A DNA stretch of 64,000 bases from Dichetophora obliterata (taxonomy: Eukaryota > Arthropoda > Insecta > Diptera > Sciomyzidae). The stretch is from the NCBI GenBank assembly GCA_963920525.1, contig OY986436.1:87475970-87539969 (forward strand), given 5' to 3'. The notes below the pieces were generated by a model. It was not told where the DNA came from. It did no database searches and saw only the letters and a program-made list of their open reading frames with translations. Shown here piece by piece: positions 1-10,519 of the stretch; positions within the stretch are counted from its first letter, which is position 1, and the number at the start of each line of letters is the position of its first letter. The position numbers and the translations under genes were made by a program.

Positions 1-176
1 GATTGATCTATTGATTGAAATCGATATTGATTGATTGAAAGATTAAATGATAATCAAATTAAAAAATTGATAACTCGGAAACTAATCGATGCATCGATTT
101 TTCTTTCGGCCATTTCTATTTTTATTAAAAGTACTTCACGAATCCATTGTCAAATCGCGGCGCACCAGTTATCGTA

Positions 177-847
177 TTCTCCTCAGTATAACTGATAAAT
201 TGGCAGTTTCGCGATCGGCACTTTCAACATATAAAGGTTTATTCCTTTGGAGACTTTCTTATTCAGCCCTATCATGAATAATTTTTCGCCCGGAATCAAA
301 GAAGGGTGTTTTCATTTTTAATATAGCAGATAAAGACATCACATTTTTTTTTACACTCATGTATATTGACGGTTGATGAACAAATTTGCATTAAAAATTT
401 CCAAAATGTTCTTGAGATTTACCTTTGAAACTCCCTTCTTTAATTTCGGGTGAAAAATTATTCATGATAGGGCTGAATACAAACGCGTCCGGAGGAATTC
501 AGTCAATAAGATACCTTTATATGATGAAAGCATTGGCGTCGGAAGCGGGGGTGCAAGGTTGGCAGTTGCCCCCCCCCCACTTTTTTAGCTAGATAAACAA
601 TTTAAAAGGAAAAGTTATTCAAAATATCAGTTTTTTTACAACGATAATATTTTTGTATTATATATTTTCGTCTTCTTTCTCTCTTCTTCATGTTTCATGT
701 GAAGAAATTTTGGTGAACTTTTTTTGCACAACCATTTGTACTGCCCCCCCATTTGTACTGCCCCCCAGATGAAATTCGCTTCTGACGCGCTTGGATGAAA
801 GTACCGATCGCGAATCTGCCAATTTATCAGTTATACTGAAGATGATC
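177..847. repeat. large interrupted inverted repeat (fold-back)
   Basis: A left arm at about 177-310 (containing ATTCAGCCCTATCATGAAT and CAGTATAACTGATAAATTGG) reappears inverted at about 430-530 and continues at 794-847. The right arm is broken by the 263-bp hAT MITE at 531-793. The arms are about 130 bp and well conserved. It abuts the mariner-like transposase remnant, so it may be a fold-back MITE inserted in that transposon or part of its 5' region. I cannot place the outer edges exactly. Confidence 0.7.
531..793. mobile_element. hAT-type MITE (263 bp)
   Basis: The segment is flanked by the exact 8-bp direct repeat GATGAAAG (523-530 and 794-801). Its ends form imperfect terminal inverted repeats (13 of 17 positions match between CATTGGCGTCGGAAGCG and the reverse complement of the right end). 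An 8-bp duplication with CA-starting ends is the hAT signature. It has no coding capacity and contains C-rich runs. Removing it restores the continuity of the surrounding inverted repeat. Confidence 0.8.
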
Positions 848-1700
848 CTAATCAATCAATTCGTCGCCGTTCTCAGCAACTAGGGTTGTGTCCTTCGACC
901 TTATGGAAGATTTTACGAAAAGATCTTGACTTAAAACCTTTCAAGATTTAACTTGTACAGGAATTAAAGCCAAACGGCCATCGTATGCGCCGCCAATTGG
1001 GCGAATGGGCCGAAGCACAAATTGATATTGATTTTGAATTTCCATGGAAAATTTTATTTTCCGATGAAGCCCATTTTTGGTTGAATGGGTACGTAAATAA
1101 ACAGAATTGTCGTATTTGGAGTGAGGAGAATCCACAAGCTTTTGTCGAAACACCATTACATCCACAGAAAATAACTGTTTGGTGAGCTTTATGGGCTGGC
1201 GGAGTCATTGGCCCATATGTCTTCAAAAACGATGATGGTCAGAATGTTACTGTCAATGGTGAACGGTATAGGAACATGATTCGAAGTTTTTTCGCACCTC
1301 AATTAGCTGGCATTAATCTTGCTGATATGTGGTTCTAACAGAACAGAGCCACATGCCACACAGCAGGCGCTACAATTGATTTACTCAAGGAAACTTTTGA
1401 CGAAAAAATAATTTCACGAAATGGCCCAATTAATTGACCCCCAAGATCGTGTGATTTACCCGATTGGATTATTTTCTTTGGAGTTATGTAAAGTCACTTA
1501 TCTACGTCGATAAACCACAAACAATTCAACACCTGGAAATCAACATTCGAAGAGTTATCGGCGAGATACGGCAGCAAATGCTGCGCAAATTTTATGAAAA
1601 TTGGTGTTCCAGATTGCGCTTTGTATGCGCCAGCCGTGGCGGTCACATAGCCAAAAGCATAATTAAGCATGTAATAAAATTTTCTATCTAATAAAGTCCG
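801..1700 (+). pseudogene. rosa-like (DD41D) mariner transposase remnant
   Basis: Broken transposase of the Tc1/mariner superfamily, normally a nuclear DDE recombinase moving TA-flanked elements. Visible blocks are the helix-turn-helix part DDPNQSIRRRSQQLG (from about 841), the first catalytic block ILFSDEAHFWLNGYVNKQN (1047-1110), GPYVFKN, VTVNGERYRNM, the second block at about 1330-1360, and the C-terminal DYFLWSYVKS block (from 1467). The second catalytic Asp is read as Asn (codon 1342-1344). It lies 125 nt before the third Asp codon (1467), which fits 41 intervening residues after a 1-nt deletion, the spacing of the DD41D 'rosa' group named from Ceratitis rosa. Stops at 945, 1185 and 1336 plus a frameshift near 1400 make it dead. 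Family assignment is from motif spacing only. Confidence 0.8.
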
Positions 1701-2089
1701 TTTTATTGATATTAAAAATATATTACTATTTTTGATTATGATTTAAACTTGTATCACTCTATAAAAAACACCCATTATATTGAATAAAGGAAAACGCCCC
1801 AAAAATACATTTCTTAGCTTTATTAAAAAGTTTTTAAGTACTTCTTTATTTTTGGGTTATTTAACATTTTCTTCTTTAAAACTTATTTCAATATAATTTT
1901 ATTAAACCTCATAAAATTGAAGTATTTCAGTAAGTATTAACCCTAAAGTTAATGTAAATACGTTAAGTATTAAAACGTCAGTGTGCTCCTTAAAAAAAAT
2001 ATATATATATCATTAATTTTGGGTACAAAATTAATTTTGGGTAAAAAAAGAAGAAGGAAAAACAGTTTTGAATAAAAATATATTTACCT
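1701..2089. other. AT-rich non-coding stretch between two transposons
   Basis: No coding motif is seen. It should contain the 3' ends of the mariner-like remnant and of the P-like transposon, but no clear terminal inverted repeat was found. A short AT microsatellite lies near 1999-2010. Confidence 0.5.
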
Positions 2090-2565
2090 AGCAAATATTT
2101 ATGCATCCTGTCTTTGAATTCCATTGGGCTAGGATGGTCGTACATGCCACCTGTACTCCGAAGGGCGCCAAAGAAATGCTCCAGTAAATCCTGGTTCAGT
2201 CTATTTGTCAAGACGTACTGTATTTCGTATTTATTACGAACGTATTGGTGAAGCATACGAATCGAATTATTTGGCACCATTATGCCTTTTTGAAAAGGTG
2301 CAATCGATTTTTTATTTGGAATCATTAGTGTACTCATTACGCTGTCGACCTCTTCTAGATATTGCCCATAAGGCTTTTTGTAGGCAACGTTGGATGACGC
2401 TTAAAGATTAGAATTTGAAACATCAAACCAGTCGTTTACCATCTTAATGAAGTCTGCAGTATTTAATGCATTGTAAACGTATTTTCCCAAGGAATAACAA
2501 CGTCTAATTGAGCTTGCCGTAGAACTGGAAAAAAACTGAGCCGCTTATTTCGCTTTTTGCCTACC
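2090..2565 (-). pseudogene. P-type transposase, C-terminal exon
   Basis: Minus-strand translation gives AAQFFSSSTASSIRR, IKMVNDWFDVSNSN, then KPYGQYLEEVDSVMS and the strongly conserved C-terminal block NRLNQDLLEHFFGALRSTGG. The last motif is typical of P-element and THAP9 transposases and belongs to the RNase H-like fold region. The probable acceptor is TTATCTTTTAG just upstream. An in-frame stop before AAQFF and one after SNSNL (near 2411) break it. Confidence 0.8.
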
Positions 2566-2678
2566 TAAAAGATAAATATACACATTAAAGACTACGTAAA
2601 GGAGTTTATGCAAACTCCCATTTAATCCCATTAATAAAATTCGAAATACTCAAACCATATACACAACACCCTGTTTAC

Positions 2679-2910
2679 CTGCATGCCTCTCATTTAAATG
2701 GTCATCTGTTAATTTATAACCAATTGAAAGGTCCGATACTCTCACATACTGCATTACTTCTTTTATGGTCTGTGGTGTTACAACAGAGTTCTTATATATA
2801 AGACCTGTGTCCAAAAAGTGGTTCCTTATAAGTTTTAGGAGGTGAGGAGTGTCAGCAAAAACAAAGATTTTTTTCGACTTCATTTGAAGGATGAACGAAC
2901 CAGCTTTTGT
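2679..2910 (-). pseudogene. P-type transposase, central exon
   Basis: Reads SWFVHPSNE, then after a 1-nt shift KKIFVFADTPHLLKLIRNHF, then LSIGYKLTDDHLNERHAG. The FADTPHLLKL block is a hallmark of P-element/THAP9 transposases and holds one acidic residue of the RNase H-like core. The acceptor is TTACCTCTTAG (AG at 2912-2911) and the donor is GTAAAC after GCAG at 2678. The frameshift near 2885 inactivates it. Confidence 0.8.
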
Positions 2911-2975
2911 CTAAGAGGTAAAATTTTAAACTTCAATAAAACATTTTTAATCAAAAATATTTAAAGTCAACTTAC

Positions 2976-3453
2976 TTATAGAAATTTCAATTTCTCTCCA
3001 TAGTGATTGGTTAGTTGGGCCCATGTCCGACACCATTGCCACAACTGAATATCCTGAATCATAAAGTGTCTTGATGATGTCGCGAACCATTGCGACTTGG
3101 ACGTAGTTTACTGGTGCCCTTACCAGATCGATTGATGGATCATGTTCGAAAGTTGATGATGCCTTTAGTGCAAATCGCTGAATTCCTTCCAACAATTCAA
3201 TTTTCCGAGCCCATTTCGTAAGTGTGTCAACGCACGGTAGTGGAAAACCCATTGCAGAAATACCGATAACGATATGTCTTCCCAGCACCAATGTATGTTC
3301 TTATTAGGACTTCTTAATTTCCGGATTTGGTTTTTGGTGAAAATCGCATTAAGGCTTTCTGACAAATCGCTGGATTCCTTCTTTAGTTTTTCGACTTCTC
3401 TTTCAGCAGAACAATTTTTTTTAAGCTCCTCAACCGATTCGAAATAATCATCG
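2976..3453 (-). pseudogene. P-type transposase, exon with coiled coil and catalytic region
   Basis: Begins DDYFESVEELKKN, with a heptad-like charged stretch (EVEKLKKESSDLSESL) equivalent to the P-element dimerisation region. It continues with FTKNQIRKLRSPNKN, GFPLPCVDTLTKWARKIEL, and GYSVVAMVSDMGPTNQSLW, where VSDMG carries a conserved acidic residue. The acceptor is TTTATTTTATATAG (AG at 3455-3454) and the donor is GTAAGT at 2975. A frameshift near 3270 separates the first block from the rest. Confidence 0.8.
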
Positions 3454-3505
3454 CTATATAAAATAAAGAATAGTTATTCAAAACTAACTGGCAACGCCTT
3501 TGTCG

Positions 3506-3578
3506 GCCTTTGTAGTCTAGTGGAGAGTGCGCTAGACTATCAACCCAGAGGTCCCTGGTTCGAATCCGGGCTCAGGCA
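3506..3578 (+). repeat. tRNA-like sequence (SINE head or tRNA pseudogene)
   Basis: Contains a perfect B box GGTTCGAATCC (3557-3567) and an A box TAGTCTAGTGG (3513-3523) at tRNA spacing, and a T arm with 5-bp stem. The acceptor stem has two mismatches and the anticodon stem two, and the anticodon position would read ATC. It is therefore unlikely to be a working tRNA gene. It lies inside an intron of the P-like transposon, which suggests a tRNA-derived SINE or pseudogene inserted there. Confidence 0.65.
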
Positions 3579-3908
3579 TGGTTCTTTTCACTTTCTTTGT
3601 TATTTTCTTTGTTAAAGAATTATGGAAAAATAAAAATCCACAAATATATTGTGGAAAATGTGGAATTAAAGGACAACAAAATGCTGGAAATCCTTGCCGA
3701 GGTTAAAGGCATAACAAGGCATAACAATTCCTCTAAATTATCTATCCCTTTCCTTTCAGGTCAAAGACCAAACCTTGTTTGTATAAGACGTATGCCTTGG
3801 TTCTTTGATACTAAAAAAAAAAACGCTAACAGAAATGTAAACAAACATGAAATCAATCAGACGTCTTTTCATGAAAAAAATATATTGCATTTTATTACAT
3901 TTACTTAC

Positions 3909-4150
3909 TCAATCTGTGTACTGCAATCTAAACATTTGCTTTTTATTACGTTTTCTGCTCCAAAATCAATATTTTGTAACGGTGGCTTTACATGCAACGA
4001 CGGCATTGCGCACGGCATCAGACGTGGTTTCTTATATAATGGATCACCAAGTGCATTTATGAAATCCTGCTTCCTGAAATATTTTTCGCAGACTGCGCCT
4101 GTGGGCTTCAGATCCAAGCCGCAACATTCGATCCACTTATTTCTTCGATA
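3909..4150 (-). pseudogene. P-like THAP exon, distal half
   Basis: Minus-strand translation YRRNKWIECCGLDLKPTG, then AVCEKYFRKQDF and KKPRLMPCAMPSL. This is the second half of a THAP zinc finger: the W, the C of the C2CH set, and the closing proline-rich AVPS-like motif (here AMPS). The donor is GTAAGT at 3908. The exon is open and in phase with the proximal half at 10592-10520 once the BEL element and one target duplication are discounted. Confidence 0.85.
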
Positions 4151-4155
4151 ATCAT

Positions 4156-4570
4156 TATTCCTAGGTTTCCAACTTTCCAAGCTCTTCGCGTTCTCTTGGT
4201 ATCAAATTAAAATGCTTTGTTTTGAGATTCTAAACACGAAGATTATTGTCGCTTTAAAAAACTAAAATAATAATTAATAAAGTTAAAATACAAAAATTCA
4301 TTGCCACCTACTTTGGTCACCGATGCTGCCGTTAATTTAAATTGATTCGAAAGAAAAAGAAATACAATAACTAATAAGAACTGAAACAACAAGATAGCTA
4401 TATGCGCATAGGAAATACGATAATGAATAATAACTTAAATAACACAACAGCTATATGAGCATAATTCAAACAGGGTTGTTGGCGACCAAAGCGATTGAAT
4501 AAAGTAGTGTTGTTAGTTTACACAGTGCAATTAAAATAAGTGATCTTAATGAGTGGCTGCGTTGGTAACA
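4156..4570 (-). repeat. 3' LTR of the BEL/Pao element
   Basis: 415 bp, from TATTCCTAGG to GGTAACA on the plus strand. It is almost identical to the copy at 10100-10514. It differs at about five positions (one near 4243, three near 4398-4407, one near 4449). It is preceded by the target duplication ATCAT. Confidence 0.93.
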
Positions 4571-6330
4571 TTCTCCCCCCCGGTATTACGACACATGGGA
4601 GTTAGTACCTCACACGATTGATCAGCGCTGCCACGAGCGTTGCGAACGTCCAACACTGCTATTTTAGCTGCAGGGCGATGATATTCACCGCTGGCTGTGC
4701 GCACGATTGCGCTTCTCACTTGTCCATCCTTTGCTTGAACCGTGCTGGTCACTCTTCCTTTCGGCCAACAATGGCGTGGCAGATTCGGGTCGACTATGAT
4801 AACGACGTCTCCTGTTTCAATGGGCTTGGCTTTTTCGAACCAATTCGTTCGTCTAGTGAGTGAAGGTAATACTTCAGTAACCCATCTTTTCCAGAACTTG
4901 TCTGCAAGCAGTTGTGAGTGGCGCCATGAAGACTTCGTATACTTGTCTGTAGCGTCAAAGATGCCTGGAGGCTTGGAGCCGGATGACGATCCCAGCAGGA
5001 AATGGTTTGGAGTGAGAGCTTCTTGTTCCGCGGTGTCCAGGAATAGATACGTGAGTGGTCGACTGTTTATTATACTCTCAACTTCGAGCAGCACATTGTT
5101 GAGTGTCTCATCTGTCATTTTTGTTTCAGGTGTAATTATTTGATTCAACACAGTCTTGATGGAGCGCACCATTCGCTCCCATGCTCCTCCCATGTATGGG
5201 CTTGCTGGTGGGATAAAAGTCCATTTAGTGCAGGGACTTGTAAATTCCGCTTGAAGCCCTTGGAAATCAACTTGTAGATGGGCTTCGCGGAGCTCTTTCT
5301 CAGCAGCTTTCAAGTTAGTGCCGTTGTCACTGTATATGTGTATTGGTTTGCCTCTTCGGGCGATAAAATTACGTATTACAATAGCACATGAGTTCATGCT
5401 CAAGCTATGTGCTACCTCGACGTGAATAGCGCGGCATGTCAGACATGTAAAAACAGCACCGTATCGCTTTTCTTGGCGTCTGCCAATGGTTACCAGGAAT
5501 GGGCCAAAAAAGTCTATTCCGATATACGAGAAAGGTCTTGTGAATGCCGGCAGGCGAGCTTGTGGTAAAGGTCCCATTTCCGGTGGCTTTGGAAGACCGT
5601 GGCGAACTTTGCATAGCTGGCAATTGCTCCGAATTGTACGTAAAAGTGTGCGCAAACTTGTAATATGGAAAATCTGAAAAATCTCATTAATCACAGTCTC
5701 GTGGTTGACATGTTTGTATTGTCTGTGGTACCAGTCGACTAAAAGTCTTGTTATATGGTGATCTTTGGGCATTATAATAGGGTTTTTTGTGGCGTCACCT
5801 ATCATCGTAGCTTTTTCTAAACGACCCCTTATACGAATTATCATATCTTTGTCTATGAATGGGGACAATTTTCTTAGTGGACTTGACTTAGGCAATACAA
5901 CGTTAGCATTCTGAAGTAGTAGGCGTTTTTCAGAGGTAAAGGCTTGGGTCTGGGCAATGCGATACAAAAGCTGTTGTCTCCAACCCAACTCATTAGTTTC
6001 CAAATTGGCATTGATATTCAAATTTGCTTCAGGCTTTGCTACTTCTTTTGATGCTATTGCTAACCTTAGACGCGCGATGAATTTTCTCACGTAGGCCATG
6101 CTTCTGAGTAGGCGCTCCCATTTCGAAAATCGGGTAAAGTCAACAATGGGGTAATCGACCTCTTCCTGTACAGCTAGTAGTTGTGATTTTGAAGCTAATT
6201 TGAGTTCAGCGTCTTGTTCGTTGGCTTTATCAAGTGGGGCTTTGTTTGGCCATTGTTGCGGCGGCTTCAGCAGAAATGTTGGGCCTGTAAACCATGAACT
6301 AGTTAAGTCAAAATCGGGTTGCTGGCTCCA
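4571..6330 (-). pseudogene. BEL/Pao integrase and connecting region
   Basis: The 517-codon open part (6099-4546, running into the LTR) encodes the integrase that would insert the cDNA. It shows an HHCC zinc finger (HHITRLL...YKHVNHE...CQLCKVRHG), the catalytic core with YIGIDFFGPF (first Asp), IYSDNGTNLK (second Asp) and SPYMGGAWERMVRSIK (Glu), and the BEL-specific C-terminal DUF5641-like region (SWRHSQLLADKFWKRW, GDVVIIVDPNLPR). A stop near 6330 and the lack of a continuous frame to RNase H separate it from the upstream part. The integrase core itself is uninterrupted. Confidence 0.9.
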
Positions 6331-7783
6331 CTAAGTGGCTAAGTCGGCTACATTCTGCTTTGATGGGACATAGTTCCAGTTTGAAATCGTGGTTGTTTCC
6401 TGAATTTCTCCTACACGGTACATGACGAACTGTTTATATTTCCTTGGGTCTGATTGTATCCATAACAAAACTGTTTTAGAATCAGTCCAGTAATACGTCG
6501 ACTCAATTTTCAAATCATTGGCCTTGATAATAGCGTTCCCTAGACGAGCTCCGATTACTGCAGCAAGGAGTTCCATACGGGGAATTGATATAGGGCGCAA
6601 AGGGGCTACCTTCGTCTTAGCGCAAACTAGAGAAACTTATCTTTGTTTTCCATTTGTAATCCTGAAATAGGCCACCGCAGCGTATGCATTCTCGCTTGCA
6701 TCGACGAAAACATGTAATTCGACCGTGCTCTTTTCGCGTCGGAAAAGGCCAAAGTAGCACCTGGGTATGTGAACGTCTGGTACCTTGCAGAGGAGAGAAA
6801 GCCATCGTCTCCATGCATCAATGTGCGCGTCAGGTATGGTTTCGTCCCATGAAATTCCGCTGCGCCAAATCTCTTGAAGCAATATTTTCATGTAGATGCA
6901 AAAAAACGATAACAAACCTAGTGGATCAAAAATCGACATGAGAAGCCTGAGTAGTTCTCGCTTTGTTGGTAGCTTGTCGCCACGCAATATCTCTTCGCTT
7001 GCTTTAGTATATTTTAAATTAAAAGTAAATGTGTCACCTGTGGTCTCCCACCACATACCGAGCACCTTTTCTGCCTCCACAACTTGCTCAACAGTTTTCC
7101 CCGCTTGACGGAACTGGACTGGAGTGCCTGCATCTCCGAGACACCTTATGACCTCCGTTGAGTTCGATAACCAATTTCTTATATGAAAATTTGCATGCTT
7201 GTGCACCTCACGAACATCTCTTGCAAGCTCGACGGCTTCTTGGACGGAATCGACGCTATCCAGCATATCATCAACATAGTGTCTTTCTAAAATCGATTTA
7301 ACAGCCCTAGGGTACTGTTCTCTGTGCTCCACAGCGTTTTGATTCTTGACATATTGAGCTAGGGACGGCGAGCAGCTTGCGCCAAAACTCATAACTTGCA
7401 AAACGTAAACTTCTGGTGAAAGGCTGGCATCACCGTTCCGCCATAAAAACCGCTGAGATTGCTGATCATCTGTATGAACAGCGACACGATGAAACATCTC
7501 ACATATATCGCCAGATATGCCAATCTTTCCAACTCGGAAGTTAAATAGAACGTCCGTAAGCGATGTTAAAAGATCAGTGCCCTTTTCAAGGCATCCATTT
7601 AGTGATACGCCATTGCATTCCGCGGCGGCATCCCACACTACTCTTGTTTTTTTGCGGCTTGTTTGGGTTTTTTACCACAAACAACGGTAAGTACCACTTT
7701 CGAGGATAGTGCGTATTTATTTCGGTATCACTCAACTTTCGGATATACCCTTTTGCTTCTAAGCTTTTGATATGGTTGTTCAC
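6331..7783 (-). pseudogene. BEL/Pao reverse transcriptase and RNase H
   Basis: RT copies the RNA genome to cDNA and RNase H removes the template. Visible blocks are EAKGYIRKLSD and WYLPLFVVKNPNKPQK, the VVWDAAAE-type Pao motif, FRVGKIGISGDICEMFHRV, the catalytic box YVDDML (codons at 7278-7267), then the RNase H start ELHVFVDASENAYAAVAYF and ISIPRMELLAAVIGARLG, YYWTDSKTVLLWI and NWNYVPSKQNVADLAT. A frameshift near 7640 splits the RT N-terminus from the palm, and another near 6620 lies inside RNase H. Confidence 0.9.
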
Positions 7784-7928
7784 TTGCTTCTTTAATTCGA
7801 TGTCCTTGTTTAATCGTAGCTAAAGCGCATAGCTAAAGCGTGGTTATCTGGCAAGGTCAGATTATTTGCCTTCCACAGCAATCTTGTTACAAAGCGGTCA
7901 CCATCTCGTTGCGCATACTCTTGTAATT

Positions 7929-8375
7929 TTACATCTTCGAATACACTTTTCCCCTGTTGTTGTGTTTCAAATACTCATTCTCGACCTTCATATTTTCTAA
8001 CATTAATTTATGCAGAGCCACGTCATCGTCACATTCGCATATATGCAGCTGGAGATTCGCATCGACGTATGTAGAATTACAGTCTCGGTCCAGCTCACCA
8101 TATATCGTCCAGCCCAGTCTTGTCTTGGTAGCAGTAGGTTCTTCTAGTCTTCCCTCCCGGAATTTTAACGGCATGGCTACACATCTGTTATTAAGGCCAA
8201 TAATAACGCTTGGGACTATATTTTGATACGACTCAACCGGTAGCCCCTTCAGATGTTTATATTTTTTTGTAAGCTCTGATAGTATTAATGTTTGGGATGG
8301 TAAATCAAGTTTGTTTACCGAACGTACGTCGCGCAAAAAGTATTTATTTTCTGCTCCCTTTGAAGATATTTGCAA
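7929..8375 (-). pseudogene. BEL/Pao protease C-terminal / DUF1758 region
   Basis: Reads FLRDVRSVNKLDLPSQTL, KHLKGLPVESYQNIVPSVII, then TATKTRLGWTIYGEL. These motifs follow the aspartic protease in Pao elements (LGWTIYG is characteristic). Downstream, two stops before the RT show decay. The role is proteolytic maturation of Gag-Pol; the active-site part lies at the end of the neighbouring frame (8499 side). Confidence 0.8.
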
Positions 8376-8498
8376 ATCAACAAGTTCAGAATTTCTCTCA
8401 GTTCGGACGGTGCCATCGGTCCACCTTAGACACAGATCAGACCTTCTACCTTGTATCTGAAGCTGGTCCAGAATGCTTTGTTCAATTAGGGTCGGGGC

Positions 8499-9245
8499 TT
8501 AGCCATCGTCAAGAAATGCGTAAACATCAACGGAAGAGCTTCTTCCATAAATTGTTATGGGTACGATTCTAAAGAGTATTCTTGAGGTCCGAAGCTGATG
8601 AACAGCAACGACCGCCGGCGAGGCGCAATTTTCGTCTTTAACGATCTCGGGCTTGTGCAGAAGAGGATAGTGAACGCGTTTACTGGCCGCTTCTGCAAGC
8701 CTAAATAGCCAGTTGCTTAAAATTGTCATATTAACGTTGATTATTGATTGTGAAAAAATAGCCCATTCGAGTCGCATTTGAGCGGGAAGCTTCTCGATAA
8801 GCTCCTGTATAAGCATGGGATTATTCGAATGTGAATGAAGGCCTGACACCTCCATCGTGGCCGCTATATTCTTGACTTCTAAGGAAAAATTCACAAGCGT
8901 TTGAAGCTTATTCAAATTCACTCCTGGTGACGACCGAAGACTTGCAAGTAAATTATAAATAATGTGCTCTGGCTTACCAAAGGCCATTCGTAAAGTTGAA
9001 ATTATTTCTGGCACTAATGTCGGAAGCATAAGCTTGCTACCTACGTAATCAAATGCTTTTCCCTAAAGCGCGCGTTGTAGCCGAAGCAGATTCTCGTCGT
9101 TACTGAATCCGCACAATCTTGTAGAATTCTCATAACTACTGATAAATAACGGCCACTCTTCTGGTCGTCCACTAAACATTGGCAAGTCTCTTGGAGCTAC
9201 TTGGCGCGCATACATTTGAGCCGAGATAATTGGTTGTGCAGCTGA
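8499..9245 (-). pseudogene. BEL/Pao Gag DUF1759 domain and protease active-site start
   Basis: Starts with MYARQVAPRDLPMFSGRPEE, then WPLFISSYENSTRLCGFS, LLASLRSSPGVN and LHSHSNNPMLIQELIEKLP, the classic DUF1759 signature found in BEL/Pao capsid proteins. It ends at FRIVPITIYG and VDVYAFLDDG, the aspartic protease active-site region. There is a stop near 9065 and another directly after DDG (near 8499), so it cannot be read through. Confidence 0.85.
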
Positions 9246-9305
9246 AATTTTATGAGCTGCGCACGCGCCCCCCTGATCAACGTCCTTGGAATCATCTATG
9301 TTATT

Positions 9306-10028
9306 TCAGAATCCCGCATCAACCCTAAAGCGCATATTCGCATCTTGTTGATTACTTGCATTAAAGCCCATAAAGCCCTTTTCGCCCCCAAGCAATGTAC
9401 CACAACCTACCACTTCATTGCCTTTGCCTATATAGCCCATGCCATCAGCCCACTGTTGTACACGTTGTACGTTTTCCACAGCTATTTCGTTACCTTCACT
9501 TTCAATATCAGACTCGTCTGAATTTTCTTGCATATGCAGCAGTGCATACTTTTTTTTAATATAAAGCATATTAGCTTTATTTTCTTCTTCTAGTTGCAAT
9601 AGTTGCAACTCTACTTTACGTCTTGCTTTGGAAGTGTCGCACTTGCTTATATTTGTAGATTTGTTTATAAGTTTCATACATACCGACGCTCTCTCTGCCT
9701 CTATCTGCCCACCTGAGATTGCTGCTGCCATTGGCGACTGAAAATTATCATTTTGTGATGCCTCGGACTGCTGATTTTCATCTTCATTAGTCGATATCGG
9801 TGAATCGGAGCACTTCTTGCAAATCCAGTCTTTATCCACAACATCATCAGAGACTTGCACGCACTCAAAATGAAACCACTCATCGCACCTATCGCACTGA
9901 ACCATCCGCGTGTTATCCGATTGCTTACAAACAGAGCAACTTCCATCCTTAATCTTCTTCTCACTAGCACCTTGTCTTGTGCCAACCATTGCTCCTCGTT
10001 GCGTTCGCGTTGAAACAATAGTTTTCAA
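9306..10028 (-). pseudogene. BEL/Pao N-terminal Gag with PHD zinc finger
   Basis: 241-codon frame. Residues of about 30-75 form a PHD finger: C-x2-C (CSVCKQ), CDRC, DEWFHFEC and WICKKC, the Cys4-His-Cys3 pattern with a conserved tryptophan. Lysine/glutamate-rich coiled coil follows (KARRKVELQLLQLEEENKAN). PHD fingers usually bind histone H3 tails, so in a retroelement this may guide chromatin targeting or be a captured host domain; both are inference. The start ATG is the first after the 5' LTR leader. A stop after VDAGF separates it from DUF1759. Confidence 0.85.
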
Positions 10029-10099
10029 TTCTTAGAATTGGCCTAGAATGTTCTTGCTTACTTATCCTTGAGCAGCGCTTACTCAAATTTTTTAAAGAA

Positions 10100-10514
10100 T
10101 ATTCCTAGGTTTCCAACTTTCCAAGCTCTTCGCGTTCTCTTGGTATCAAATTAAAATGCTTTGTTTTGAGATTCTAAACACGAAGTTTATTGTCGCTTTA
10201 AAAAACTAAAATAATAATTAATAAAGTTAAAATACAAAAATTCATTGCCACCTACTTTGGTCACCGATGCTGCCGTTAATTTAAATTGATTCGAAAGAAA
10301 AAGAAATACAATAACTAATAAGAACTGAAACAACAAGATAGGCATATGAGCATAGGAAATACGATAATGAATAATAACTTAAATAACACATCAGCTATAT
10401 GAGCATAATTCAAACAGGGTTGTTGGCGACCAAAGCGATTGAATAAAGTAGTGTTGTTAGTTTACACAGTGCAATTAAAATAAGTGATCTTAATGAGTGG
10501 CTGCGTTGGTAACA
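10100..10514 (-). repeat. 5' LTR of the BEL/Pao element
   Basis: 415-bp direct repeat of 4156-4570, nearly identical. It would carry promoter and polyadenylation signals for the minus-strand element. It is followed by the target duplication ATCAT at 10515-10519. Confidence 0.93.
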
Positions 10515-10519
10515 ATCAT

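Larger units (their letters stand above)
4156..10514 (-). mobile_element. BEL/Pao LTR retrotransposon (6359 bp)
   Basis: Two 415-bp direct LTRs bound a minus-strand gag-pol region: PHD finger, DUF1759-type gag, protease region, reverse transcriptase, RNase H and integrase. The element is flanked by the 5-bp direct repeat ATCAT (4151-4155 and 10515-10519). In element orientation the LTR begins TGTTACCAACG, typical of BEL/Pao. The LTRs differ at about five visible sites (about 1.2%), so insertion was fairly recent, yet pol carries several stops and frameshifts. It interrupts the THAP exon of a P-like transposon. Confidence 0.93.

Noticed and set aside
3506..3578. A functional tRNA gene
   Set aside because: The A and B boxes are good, but the acceptor and anticodon stems each have two mismatches and the site lies inside a transposon intron.
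3597..4151. 184-codon plus-strand open frame as a gene
   Set aside because: It is antisense to the P-like THAP exon and its intron and shows no domain of its own.
5405..5677. Short frames on both strands in the integrase region
   Set aside because: They are shadows of the BEL integrase frame.
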